A DNA stretch of 64,000 nt. It comes from DATLLN01 sp963720885 (GTDB lineage: Bacteria > Actinomycetota > Thermoleophilia > Gaiellales > JAICJC01). Positions 1 through 8,327 of the stretch are shown here, one piece after another. The first letter of the stretch is position 1. Every line of letters starts with the position of its first letter. The position numbers and the translations under genes are program-made. The stretch lies in NCBI GenBank assembly GCA_963720885.1, contig CAVRGW010000005.1:806001-870000 (forward strand). The letters are read 5' to 3'. Under the pieces are notes generated by a model. The model had not been told where the DNA came from and did no database searches. It worked only from the letters and a program-made list of their open reading frames with translations.

Positions 1-929
1 TGATCGAGCGTCATCTCGCCCGAGCGCTGGGCCGCGCCGTCGCAGACGAGACAGGCGTCGAGCGACGTCCCGCCCATGTCCAGCGCGATCACCCGGGGCC
101 GGCCGAGCACGGCAGCCAGCCGCTCGGCACCGACGACGCCCCCCGCGGGCCCGCTGAGCAGCGTCAGGACGGGCTGATCGACGACCAGCGATGCCGACGC
201 CGTGCCACCGTTGGAACGCATCACCTGCAGCCCACTGGCGAGTCCCGCCTCCTGCGAGCGGCGGTCGAGGCTGCCCAGATATCGCTCCACCGGCTTGGCG
301 ACGTATGCGTCCATCACCGTGGTCGACGCGCGCTCGTACTCCCGGATCTGCGGTGCCACCTCGTGGGAGAGCGAGATGCGCACGCCGGGCGCGCGTTCCT
401 CCAGCAGCTCCCGGACACGGCGCTCGTGCACGCCGTTTCGGTGTGCATTGATCAGACAGACGGCCACGGACTCGATGCCCTCCTGCTCGATCCGCTCGAC
501 GACGTCGTCGACGGTCGCCTCCTCGAGCGCAACCTGCACGCTGCCGTCGGAGCGGATCCGCTCGCGGACCGCGCGCACGTCGTCCGGCGCCACCAACGGC
601 TGCGATCGCCGGTAGTGGAGCTTCCAGATGTCCGTGCGTTCGGCGCGGCCGAGGTGCAGCATGTCGCGGAAGCCCTCGGTGACCACCAGCAGCACCCGGG
701 TGCCGCTGCGTGAGAGCACCGCGTTCAGGGCCACCGTGGTGCCGTGCACAAACCACTCGACGTCGCCTGCGTCGACGCTGTGCACGAGCCCGTCGAGCAC
801 CGCGTCGGCGTGATCGTCGGGCGTCGTCAGCACCTTGCGGCTGGCCACGACGCCGGCGGCGCTGTCCCACGTGACGACATCGGTGAACGTGCCGCCGATG
901 TCGACGGCGACCCTGACCCCGGACGTCAC
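1..929 (-). CDS. Hydantoinase/oxoprolinase family protein (HyuA-type), 5' part only
   Basis: ATP-dependent hydrolase family that opens cyclic amides such as hydantoins or 5-oxoproline. About 309 codons are visible and the reading frame runs off the left edge of the window. The N-terminus reads VRVADIGGTFTD-like (VAVDIGGTFTDVVTW after a GTG start), the phosphate-binding motif of the family. Later come VHGTTVALNAVL, SHEVAPQIREYERASTT, VMRSNGGTASA, LLSGPAGGVVGA and ALDMGGTSLDACLV, all hallmark blocks of the hydantoinase A N-terminal and ATPase regions. The GTG start lies two bases after the stop of the solute-binding protein gene, so the two are cotranscribed and the SBP probably feeds a related substrate. 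Substrate cannot be told from this fragment. Confidence 0.88.
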   Translation of the reverse strand, partial: MTSGVRVAVDIGGTFTDVVTWDSAAGVVASRKVLTTPDDHADAVLDGLVHSVDAGDVEWFVHGTTVALNAVLSRSGTRVLLVVTEGFRDMLHLGRAERTDIWKLHYRRSQPLVAPDDVRAVRERIRSDGSVQVALEEATVDDVVERIEQEGIESVAVCLINAHRNGVHERRVRELLEERAPGVRISLSHEVAPQIREYERASTTVMDAYVAKPVERYLGSLDRRSQEAGLASGLQVMRSNGGTASASLVVDQPVLTLLSGPAGGVVGAERLAAVLGRPRVIALDMGGTSLDACLVCDGAAQRSGEMTLD

Positions 930-931
930 CC

Positions 932-2491
932 CTACTGCCCGATCCAGACGTCGTCGTAGCGGGTCTGGTACAGCGGGTTCACCTGGAAGTCGTGCACCTT
1001 CGAGCTCCAGGCATACGAGTGCGACTCGTAGAACGTCGTCGTCTGCGGAACCTCGTTCGCCGAGATCTCCTGCACCTGCGCGTACAGCTCGCCCCGCTTG
1101 TCGGGATCCTGCTCCGCCGCCGCCTGCTGCACCAGGGTGGCCAGCTGCTTGTTGTCGTAGCCGGTGTAGTACGCGTCACCGCCGGCCGCCGGATCAAGCA
1201 TGTACGACATCTGCTCGTCGGGGTCGGGGATGTCGGACGACCAGCCGGCCCAGCCGAACTGGTAGTCGCCCTTGGGATACAACGTGTAGACCTGGTTCGC
1301 CGGAACCACGCGAATCGTGATGTCGATCCCCAGCGGCTTCAGCTGCTGCTGGATGATCTGGGCCGCCGACTGGTACGTGGGCGCGCTCTCCACGGTGAAC
1401 TCGGCCTTGAAACCGCCCGGGACGGAGGACTCGGAGAGCTCCTGCTTGGCCGCATCCAGGTCGAACTTGAGGCAGGGTGTGCTCGCGTCGGAGTAGACCA
1501 TCGTCGGCGGGATCAGTGAGCACGCGGACGTGCCGGTGCCGAACAGGACGGCGTTGGTCAGCGCCTCCCGGTCGATCGCCAGCCCGATCGCGCGACGGAC
1601 ATGGACGTCCTGGAACGGCTTGACCTTGGTGTTGAAGATCAGGAAGTCGGTGAAGTCCGCGGGAAACGCCTTGGCGTCGACGCCGGGGCCGGCATCGAGC
1701 GCGCTCGTCTGCTGTGGTGGCGTGTCGTACGCGATGTCCGCCTGGCCGCCCTGCACCTGCGACACGCGGATGTTCTGGTCGGGCACCACAGCGAAGGTCA
1801 GCGTGTCGATGTATGGCTGGCCGACGCGCCAGTAGTCCGGGTTGCGACTGAGGGCAACCTCCTGTCCCTGCGCCCAGTGGTCGAGCACGAACGGCCCGGT
1901 GCCCACCGGGTGGGCGAAGAACTGCTTCGGCGACTCGCCGTTGAGATCCTTGGGGACGATCGCCGCAACCCAGGCGGAGAGATCGGCCAGGATCGGCGCC
2001 CACGGCTGGTTGAGGTGAATCACAACGGTCGACGGGCCGTCGGACTCGACGCTCTTGATGGGCGACAGCAGGAACCCGAACGGCGAGGTCTTGGACGTGA
2101 CCACGCGGTTCAGCGAGTAGGTCACGTCGTCGGCGGTCAGCGGCTTGCCGTCCGAGAACTGCACGCCGTCGCGAAGCTGCACGGTGAGGGTCTTCCCGCC
2201 GTCGGACAGCTGCGATGACTTGGCCAGCCAGGGGATGACCGAGCGTCCATCCTTCGAGGCGATGAACAGCGGCTCGAAGATCTGGTTGATCGTCAGCGCG
2301 TCGTCCGGGGTGTATCCCATCATCGGGTCGAGGGTGGCGGCGTCGATCCCGCGTGCGACCGTCAGGTCACCGCCCTTCACCGGAGCGTCCGACGGGCCAC
2401 CGCCGGACGACCCGGACCCCGAGCCGCCGCAGCCGGCAGCGACGAGCAGGGCCAGGACGAGCAGAATGGATCCTCGGGTTGCGTGCCGCAC
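932..2491 (-). CDS. ABC transporter solute-binding lipoprotein, family 5 (peptide/nickel type)
   Basis: 519-residue extracellular binding protein of the DppA/OppA (SBP_bac_5) family, which delivers oligopeptides or similar solutes to an ABC importer. Residues 1-21 form a lipoprotein signal with lipobox LVAAGC, followed by a Gly/Ser-rich linker. Family landmarks are DDVTYSLNRV near residue 120, GTGPFVLDHW near 198, RRAIGLAIDREAL near 300 and the late PDPDEQMSYM segment. GTG start with an upstream GAGGAG ribosome site. The likely TetR operator sits about 20 bases upstream of the start, and the hydantoinase gene follows after two bases. No permease or ATPase gene is in view; these may lie beyond the left edge. 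Confidence 0.92.
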   Translation of the reverse strand: MRHATRGSILLVLALLVAAGCGGSGSGSSGGGPSDAPVKGGDLTVARGIDAATLDPMMGYTPDDALTINQIFEPLFIASKDGRSVIPWLAKSSQLSDGGKTLTVQLRDGVQFSDGKPLTADDVTYSLNRVVTSKTSPFGFLLSPIKSVESDGPSTVVIHLNQPWAPILADLSAWVAAIVPKDLNGESPKQFFAHPVGTGPFVLDHWAQGQEVALSRNPDYWRVGQPYIDTLTFAVVPDQNIRVSQVQGGQADIAYDTPPQQTSALDAGPGVDAKAFPADFTDFLIFNTKVKPFQDVHVRRAIGLAIDREALTNAVLFGTGTSACSLIPPTMVYSDASTPCLKFDLDAAKQELSESSVPGGFKAEFTVESAPTYQSAAQIIQQQLKPLGIDITIRVVPANQVYTLYPKGDYQFGWAGWSSDIPDPDEQMSYMLDPAAGGDAYYTGYDNKQLATLVQQAAAEQDPDKRGELYAQVQEISANEVPQTTTFYESHSYAWSSKVHDFQVNPLYQTRYDDVWIGQ

Positions 2492-2511
2492 GCCTCTCTC
2501 CTCGGCTCAAA

Positions 2512-2535
2512 GTTATTGGACACGTAACCAATAAC
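2512..2535. promoter_or_regulatory. Perfect inverted repeat, likely TetR operator
   Basis: Arms GTTATTGG and CCAATAAC (8 bp each) flank an 8-bp spacer. The repeat lies in the 62-bp gap between the TetR gene and the solute-binding protein gene, just before the latter's ribosome site. It is markedly more AT-rich than its surroundings. Placement fits an operator for the adjacent TetR protein; binding is inferred. Confidence 0.6.
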
Positions 2536-2553
2536 ACGGCCGGAGCCGGCGTG

Positions 2554-3204
2554 TCAAGCCGTCAAGGAGCGTTTCCGTTCCCTGATGGCCCGGGCGAATG
2601 CGCCCTCCTCGATCCCCAGCTCGCGGTCGATCAGCACGCCCGCCAGCTGCATCGCCTGCTCGGGATCTCCGAGCGCCAGCGTGTTCAACTCGAGCGTCAG
2701 CGAGTCGAGCACCAGGATCAGCCGCCAGGCGGCGGCACGGGGATCGGCGCACGTGAAGTCGCCGCGCTCGACACCCTCGCGAATGATCCGCTCGACCGCC
2801 GCGAGGTAGTCCGTCGACAGCCGCAGCGCGCGTTCGAGACGCCGTCCCGTGGGCTCGTTGGCGGCGGGCACCCGGGGCAGCAGCGCGCTCCACCACAGCC
2901 GTTGCTCGACCGGATTCAGCACCGGGAACACGGCCAGCTGCTCGAGCGGCGGCTTGCCGGTAGTCTCCTCGAGCGTCGCCAGCAGCATCCGGTCGCACCA
3001 GTTGTCGAACGCGTCGGCGATCAGCTCCTCGCGGCTTGCGAAGTAGTGATGCACGAGCCCCGGAGCGATGCCCGCCTCGTCTGCGACGGCCCGGATGGTG
3101 ATGGCATCCAGCGAGGTCGTCGTCGCCAGCCGCACTGCGGCGTCCAGGATCTCCTGCCGGCGCGCGTCCGGCGCCTTGCGCGTTCTCCGCCGAGCCGTCG
3201 CCAT
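2554..3204 (-). CDS. TetR/AcrR family transcriptional regulator
   Basis: 216-residue one-component regulator. The N-terminal helix-turn-helix is clear: RRQEILDAAVRLATT, then ITIRAVADEAGIAPGLVHHYF and ASREELIADAF (residues about 15-65). The rest is an all-helical ligand-binding domain without a recognisable ligand class; the block RAAAWRLILVLDSLTLELN resembles the TetR_C domains of BetI-like regulators. It is the first gene before the SBP/hydantoinase pair and is separated from it by an inverted repeat, so it most likely represses those genes and responds to their substrate. The stop of the upstream kinase gene is only 9 bases before its start, which could tie it to that gene too. Confidence 0.93.
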   Translation of the reverse strand: MATARRRTRKAPDARRQEILDAAVRLATTTSLDAITIRAVADEAGIAPGLVHHYFASREELIADAFDNWCDRMLLATLEETTGKPPLEQLAVFPVLNPVEQRLWWSALLPRVPAANEPTGRRLERALRLSTDYLAAVERIIREGVERGDFTCADPRAAAWRLILVLDSLTLELNTLALGDPEQAMQLAGVLIDRELGIEEGAFARAIRERKRSLTA

Positions 3205-3213
3205 ACTCCGATA

Positions 3214-4104
3214 CTACTGGTGGTGCGGCCGCCGGTCCGGCTCGGAGAGAACCAGGCCGAGCCACGACTCAGCCTCGTGGTAGAGCGCTGGGTTGTTCTC
3301 CGGCGTGTAATACGCGAGCGCAGCGACCGCCTGCCAGACGACCCAGCCGCGGGCGCGCTCCCACGTCGCGTCGTCGACCGGTAGGGCCACCCGGAAGGCG
3401 TCGCGGGCGGCCGCCGAGTGGAGCTTCCACGCAACCATCACGTCACATGCGGGGTCGCCGATGCCCATCGCGCCCCAGTCGATGACGCCGCCGATCCGGC
3501 CGTCGCGGACGAGCCAGTTGCGGGCATCGAGGTCGCCGTGGTGCCACACCGGAGGGCCATCCCACGGTGGGGCGGCCAGCGCTCGCTCCCACGCGAGCGC
3601 GACCCGCGGGTCACCGTCGAACCGGCCGAGCCAGTGGCCGAAGCTACCCTCGAGCTGGGCCAGCGGCACCCCGCGACCCGCCGGCCCGTCCTGCGGGTCG
3701 ATCCGCTGGAGCGCCGAGACGAGCGCCGCCAGGTCCCGCGCCGCCTGCATCGCGTCGATGTCGCCGACAGGCACCGTCGCTCCGTCGACCCAGGTGTGGA
3801 TCTCCCAGAACCACGGATATGCGGCGCCCGGGAGACCCTGCGCCACCGGCACCGGGATCGCCACTGGAAGCAACGGTGCCAACTTCGGCAACCACTCGAG
3901 CTCCTTGCTTCGCGGCTCGGTCGGCCCGTCGCGGCGCGGCAGCCGCACCGCCAGCTCGTCGCCCAGCCGGAATATCGCGTTGACGGTGCCGCTCGGCTCG
4001 ACCCGTCGCAGAGGGAGCATGCTCCACGCCGGAAACTGGTCGTCGACCAGCCTCCGGACGAGGCCGTGGTCGATCTCGAGCTCGTCGTCGTGCATCCGTG
4101 CCAA
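3214..4104 (-). CDS. Aminoglycoside phosphotransferase (APH)-family kinase
   Basis: About 296 residues with the APH/choline-kinase fold. The Brenner-like catalytic motif VWHHGDLDARNWLV (near residue 187) and the metal-binding GGVIDWGAMGIGDPACDV (near 205) are intact. The N-lobe block AIFRLGDELAVRLPRRDGPT is also typical. The family phosphorylates hydroxyls on small molecules; the substrate here is unknown and resistance should not be assumed. The chosen start is TTG at 4104, five bases after GGGGAG; ATG at 4095 is the alternative. It ends 9 bases before the TetR start on the same strand. Confidence 0.88.
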   Translation of the reverse strand: MARMHDDELEIDHGLVRRLVDDQFPAWSMLPLRRVEPSGTVNAIFRLGDELAVRLPRRDGPTEPRSKELEWLPKLAPLLPVAIPVPVAQGLPGAAYPWFWEIHTWVDGATVPVGDIDAMQAARDLAALVSALQRIDPQDGPAGRGVPLAQLEGSFGHWLGRFDGDPRVALAWERALAAPPWDGPPVWHHGDLDARNWLVRDGRIGGVIDWGAMGIGDPACDVMVAWKLHSAAARDAFRVALPVDDATWERARGWVVWQAVAALAYYTPENNPALYHEAESWLGLVLSEPDRRPHHQ

Positions 4105-4116
4105 GGCGTCTCCCCG

Positions 4117-4569
4117 TCACACGGCCGGGCGGCCTCGGTCGGCGGTGCGCCGCTCCTCGCTCTGGATCACCGCGACGAGCACGAGCAGCAGGAGCCCGGC
4201 GGTGGCGAGGGCGGAGACGTGCAGCCCGACCGCGCCGACGAGCAGGCAGCCGACGACGCCGGCGGCACGAGTGGCGCTGACATCGCCGCGCGCCCGCAGG
4301 CGCATCAGGCCCAGGGCGACGAGGTAGAGCACGGGTCCGGCGATCAGGGCGACGAGTTCGGCGGTGGCGAGCTCGTGTGCCGGGTGAGCGATGACCAGCT
4401 CGTCCCCCACCGCCGAGACGACGATCCCGGCGACCAGGACGACGTGAAGGTAGGTGTAGACGTCCCGAGCGACCAATGTCCGGTTACCCTCCGATCCCAC
4501 CAGGAGCGATCGTACGCGCTGGGCCACGGCGCGGAAGTACAGCCACCAGAGTGCCGCAGCGATCCGCAT
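4117..4569 (-). pseudogene. C-terminal fragment of low-temperature-requirement (LtrA) membrane protein
   Basis: 150 residues containing ALWWLYF, ARDVYTYLHVVLVAGIVV and AVGDELVIAHP, the recognisable C-terminal part of the LtrA family, whose full members are about 380-400 residues long. The N-terminal half, which holds the other membrane segments, is missing: reading upstream in frame reaches a TGA at 4618-4620 after 17 non-homologous codons. Four or so membrane helices remain. I call it a decaying remnant; a functional short protein is possible but unlikely. It lies between the APH-family kinase and the DUF1622 gene, all on the minus strand. Confidence 0.7.
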
Positions 4570-4610
4570 GTCCGATGGCCAAGTGGGCGGCGCGGAGATG
4601 TTGCACGCAC

Positions 4611-4964
4611 TCAGACATCAGTCCGTCGTCGATTCCACGGCCAGGTGCCGTCGATCTCGACCTCCAGCGAGAAGCTCAGAAGGATGCGGATGATGACGAT
4701 CACCCCGAGCACCACGACACTCTCGAACGTCTGGTCGACGACGATGGTGCGGACGATATCGGCGACGATAAGCACCTCGAGGCCGAGCAGGATGCAGCGG
4801 CCGAGGGTGCGGCGCAGTTGCTGATACGACCCGGACCGCCGTCCAGGGTCGAGCACCGCGGGGAAAAATGCGACGAGAGCGGCCAGACCGCCGATCACCA
4901 TGATCGCTATACCCACCGTCTCGACAGCCTTGACACCATAGGTGACGAACTCGTCGTACGACAC
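4611..4964 (-). CDS. DUF1622 family membrane protein
   Basis: 117 residues, near full length for DUF1622. Membrane segment VGIAIMVIGGLAALVAFF near the N-terminus, then RRTLGRCILLGLEVLIVADIVRTI, ESVVVLGVIVIIRILLSFSLEVEI and a final WPW, which are the family's conserved blocks. Function unknown; predicted inner-membrane protein with three helices. Its 3' end overlaps the region where the LtrA fragment's frame closes, so the LtrA deletion probably ended here. Confidence 0.88.
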   Translation of the reverse strand: MSYDEFVTYGVKAVETVGIAIMVIGGLAALVAFFPAVLDPGRRSGSYQQLRRTLGRCILLGLEVLIVADIVRTIVVDQTFESVVVLGVIVIIRILLSFSLEVEIDGTWPWNRRRTDV

Positions 4965-5237
4965 GCGGGCAGCCTACGGGATACCTGGTGGGCGGCGGTG
5001 CCCCTGGCGACCAGATGCCCGCCGGTGATCTTGCTCCGGTACTTCGCCATGCGGATCGGAAACGACCCTGGATTCCTGGCCGACGAGATACCGGCGTCCC
5101 CGCGTAGGTGGGTCAGTAGTTGTCCGCTCGAAGGTTGGTCGAAACCGCCGATGCTCTCCTCGCGGCGGGCGGCGAGTATGAAGCCGTAAAGGCGAGGTCG
5201 ACTCAGACCAGTCCCAAACAATGAACGGAGGACGATC

Positions 5238-5411
5238 ATGTGGTGGGGAATCGGAATCGGTGGCGTCATCCTCTACCTGTTCGTCGCATTTTCGCTCGGG
5301 CTGATGACGCTGAGGAACGGGCATGGATGGATGTTCTTCCTGGGCATCTTCTTCCCAGTTCTCTGGATCTTCGGCGCCTTCATGCGTCCGAACGAATCGG
5401 CCACGGCCTGA
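5238..5411 (+). CDS. Small membrane protein, 57 residues
   Basis: Starts MWWGIGIGG after a strong GGAGG site at 5226-5230. Two hydrophobic stretches, GVILYLFVAFSLGLMTL and GWMFFLGIFFPVLWIFGAF, are separated by a short RNGH turn and followed by a polar tail, so a two-helix hairpin in the membrane is likely. No family recognised. Intact frame, good ribosome site and residue pattern make it a credible small gene. Confidence 0.68.
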   Translation: MWWGIGIGGVILYLFVAFSLGLMTLRNGHGWMFFLGIFFPVLWIFGAFMRPNESATA

Positions 5412-5559
5412 GCACTCCGGCGCAGGCGCCTTCTGAAGGCGAGTGACCTCTCGGCACGTACCCGATCGGCCCGGCTCTGCTCGAGCCGGTCGGGATGACC
5501 GCCGTCATCGAGGAATGACGGCGCACGATTGTTCGGCAGATGACGACAAGGAGGCACCT

Positions 5560-6054
5560 ATGCAACGTTCCACCACGACGTATCGCGTCCGCGCCGGTTC
5601 GATGCTGGCGGCGAGGACGGGCGGGTTCAAGCCACGTGAACGGGCATCCCAGATGGTTGAGCCGGCGCGACGACTGGCCACCGACCGGAGGGTGCGAACG
5701 GAGACCCGGCGGGCCAGGGCGCACGCTTCCCGCGCGGCACACCGTGCGCAGCGGGTTGGGATCGCCAAGGCGCTCGGCGACAAGTGCGTCGCCCGCAACC
5801 TCCGAAAGTCCGCGAGCCACGCCGCACGCGCAGCGAGCCTCGCCATCCACCCCCGGCCGAGTCACCGTTTGCGAAACACAACACTGGTCGTCGTCGGCGG
5901 CGGCGCGGCTTCGGCGGCCGCATACGGGGGGTGGAAGCGATATTTCACCTCGGCAGCGGCTTCGCCGTCGACGGACGGCGCTGCGGCCAGCGGTGAGAAT
6001 GTGGGAACCAGCGACGACATGAGTGACGTGGACACGCCGCCTCGCGACGCCTGA
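5560..6054 (+). CDS. Hypothetical basic protein with one C-terminal membrane segment
   Basis: 164 residues from ATG 5560, chosen because AAGGAGG lies at 5548-5554; an earlier in-frame start at 5443 lacks such a site. The N-terminal two thirds are rich in Arg, Ala and His (RRARAHASRAAHRAQRV), helix-prone. A single hydrophobic stretch TTLVVVGGGAASAAAYGGW follows, then an acidic tail. No family recognised. Its separation from the next gene is 57 bases. Confidence 0.6.
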   Translation: MQRSTTTYRVRAGSMLAARTGGFKPRERASQMVEPARRLATDRRVRTETRRARAHASRAAHRAQRVGIAKALGDKCVARNLRKSASHAARAASLAIHPRPSHRLRNTTLVVVGGGAASAAAYGGWKRYFTSAAASPSTDGAAASGENVGTSDDMSDVDTPPRDA

Positions 6055-6111
6055 TGTTCGATCCGTTGGGTTAAGCGACCGGATCGTCACGCCGATGACA
6101 AGGTCGAGGCC

Positions 6112-8187
6112 ATGACCGGCTCGCCACTCAGCGCCGATGGTTCGCCCGTGCCCGCTTCGGGCGCGTCGGCGCGCCCTGGCCGCATTCGGGGCCTGTGGGA
6201 CGCTGCACGCGCGCTCTGGAGCCGCGACGCGGGAAGCCGGCGCCGGCGGGAGGTCGAGCTGGCCCGAATTCTCGATCTGTTCGAAGAGCATGCCTACGCC
6301 GGCGAGATCACCGCGGACGGGCACTACATCCACCACGCCTCGACGGTGCCCACCGAGGATCTGATCGGCGGCGCGGTGCCCCAGGACGTCGAGCACGGAC
6401 GATTCTGGGAGTCGCGCATCGCACCCGCGGACTGGGCCAAGTACGAAGCGTTCAACCGCGACCTGCTGGGCGGAGAGGACGCCGATGTGACGTATCGCGT
6501 GATCGGGCTCGATGGGGTCACACGGATCCTGCGCGACCGCGCGCGCCCGCGCCGTCTGCCCAACGGCAACGTCCTCGTGGAAGGCCTGATCTCCGACGTC
6601 ACCGCGCGCGAGGAGGCCGCCGCGCGCCTCGACGAGGCAAGCGGCCGCTTCGCCAGCCTGCTCGACGTGGTCGGCGCCCACGTCTATCTCGCGCTCGCAC
6701 TCCCCGATGGCCAGGTCGAGGAGCTGTTCCAGGGCCCAGGTGGCGACCGGCTGCTGGGGGGCGCGGAACCTGACCCGGAGATGGTCAACTGGGACAACGC
6801 GGTGCACCCCGACGACCGGCCTGCGTACGACGCCTTCAACCAGGCGCTGGGGCGCGGCGAGGACTCGGAGGTCACGTATCGTCTGATCGGAGCCGACGGG
6901 ATCACCCGCTGGGTGTACGACCGGGCCGCATGCCGCCCGCGCCCGGACGGCACGTTCGAGGTCAGCGGGATCGTGTCCGACGTGACCGAGCGGCGGCAGC
7001 TCGAGGACGAGCTCAAGCGGAGCATGCGGGAGATGAAGGTCGCACACCGCGAGCTGGAGCGCGCTCGTGCGGACGCCGAGGTGCGGGCCGGCACCGACGA
7101 GCTGACCGGCACCTTCAACCGGCGCCACTTCGCCCACATCGCCACGGAGACGCTCGCGACGACCGCCGCCACATGCGGCCTCCTGCTGCTGGACGCCGAC
7201 AATTTCAAGGAGATCAACGACGCCTACGGCCACGCCGTGGGCGACGCAGTGCTGATCGACCTCGCCCACCGGTTGAGCGCCGGCCTCGAACCCGGAGACT
7301 GCCTCGCGCGCTGGGGCGGCGAGGAGTTCGCCATCCTCCTGCCCGGCGCCCGCTCCGCAGATGAGCTCGCCCGGCGAGCCGAGGGCTTCCGCCATGCCGT
7401 CAGCGACTCGCCGATCGCGAACGGCGACGTCCATCTCGACCTCACGATCTCCGTCGGCGGTGCCCTCGCACCCGACCATGGCGAGACCCTCGACGCGCTC
7501 CTGGAACGCGCCGACAGTTGTCTGTACGACGCCAAGCACCGCGGGCGAAACTGCGTCTCGCTCGACCCGGGCGACGCACGGTCAGCCGACGCACCGAAGG
7601 CCGCGACCAACGCGGTCGAGTCGGCACGTGCCCTGGCGTTCGCCTGCGGCCTGCGGGAAGGCATCCCACAGGAGCACGCCGCGGAAGTCGCTCGTCTCGC
7701 CGGGCTGACGGCCGAACACCTGGCGCTGCCCGCGCGCACCGCGCACCGCTGCCGGCTCGCCGGATGGCTGCACGACGTCGGCAAGCTCGCGGTCCCCGAA
7801 CACATCCTGAACAAGCCCGGGCCGCTGGACGACGCCGAGTGGGCGGTGATGCGCACGCATCCCGGTGTCGGCGCGGACATCGTGGCCCGTATCCCTGCCC
7901 TCCGGCAGGTCTCACCTGCCGTCCGCCATCATCACGAGCGCTACAGCGGCAACGGTTACCCCGACGACCTCGCCGGCCAGGCCATCCCCATCGAGGCGCG
8001 CATTATCGCCGCCGCCGATGCCTACGCCGCGATGACCGCCGATCGGCCCTATTCACGGGCACGCACCCCACAGCAGGCCGCGGCCGAGCTCCGCCGGTGC
8101 GCCGGGTCCCACTTCGACCCCGCTGTCGTCGAAGCGCTGCTCACTGTGCTTGATCTGGCTGACCAGATCGAGCTCGACGCAGCCTAA
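6112..8187 (+). CDS. PAS-PAS-GGDEF-HD-GYP cyclic-di-GMP signalling protein
   Basis: 691 residues. Two PAS-like sensor domains (about residues 50-165 and 180-295), each ending in the PAC-type signature GLISDVTAREE or GIVSDVTERRQ. A coiled segment leads into a GGDEF domain (about 325-480) with the active signature GGEEF near residue 402, so diguanylate cyclase activity is expected. The C-terminal HD-GYP domain (about 505-690) keeps HDVGKLAVP (HD near 553), HHERYSGNGYP (GYP near 615) and AADAYAAMTADRPY, so phosphodiesterase activity is also possible. No membrane segment: a cytosolic sensor. Synthase-plus-HD-GYP in one chain suggests switching output. An AAGGTCGAGG site precedes the ATG. Confidence 0.93.
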   Translation: MTGSPLSADGSPVPASGASARPGRIRGLWDAARALWSRDAGSRRRREVELARILDLFEEHAYAGEITADGHYIHHASTVPTEDLIGGAVPQDVEHGRFWESRIAPADWAKYEAFNRDLLGGEDADVTYRVIGLDGVTRILRDRARPRRLPNGNVLVEGLISDVTAREEAAARLDEASGRFASLLDVVGAHVYLALALPDGQVEELFQGPGGDRLLGGAEPDPEMVNWDNAVHPDDRPAYDAFNQALGRGEDSEVTYRLIGADGITRWVYDRAACRPRPDGTFEVSGIVSDVTERRQLEDELKRSMREMKVAHRELERARADAEVRAGTDELTGTFNRRHFAHIATETLATTAATCGLLLLDADNFKEINDAYGHAVGDAVLIDLAHRLSAGLEPGDCLARWGGEEFAILLPGARSADELARRAEGFRHAVSDSPIANGDVHLDLTISVGGALAPDHGETLDALLERADSCLYDAKHRGRNCVSLDPGDARSADAPKAATNAVESARALAFACGLREGIPQEHAAEVARLAGLTAEHLALPARTAHRCRLAGWLHDVGKLAVPEHILNKPGPLDDAEWAVMRTHPGVGADIVARIPALRQVSPAVRHHHERYSGNGYPDDLAGQAIPIEARIIAAADAYAAMTADRPYSRARTPQQAAAELRRCAGSHFDPAVVEALLTVLDLADQIELDAA

Positions 8188-8327
8188 GATCTGCAGGCCG
8201 CGTAGGCAACGGCCAGGACGGAACGCATCCACACCCGGGCCGGGATACTCTGGCGACCTCGAACCGACGGTTTCGATGATGCGGGAACGATGCAGGCAGC
8301 ACCTGCCGTCGATCCAGCGTGTGTCCC

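Noticed and set aside
5380..7539. Minus-strand open frame of 719 residues over the GGDEF gene
   Set aside because: Antisense shadow of a GC-rich gene; composition and lack of motifs contrast with the intact PAS-GGDEF-HD-GYP reading on the plus strand.
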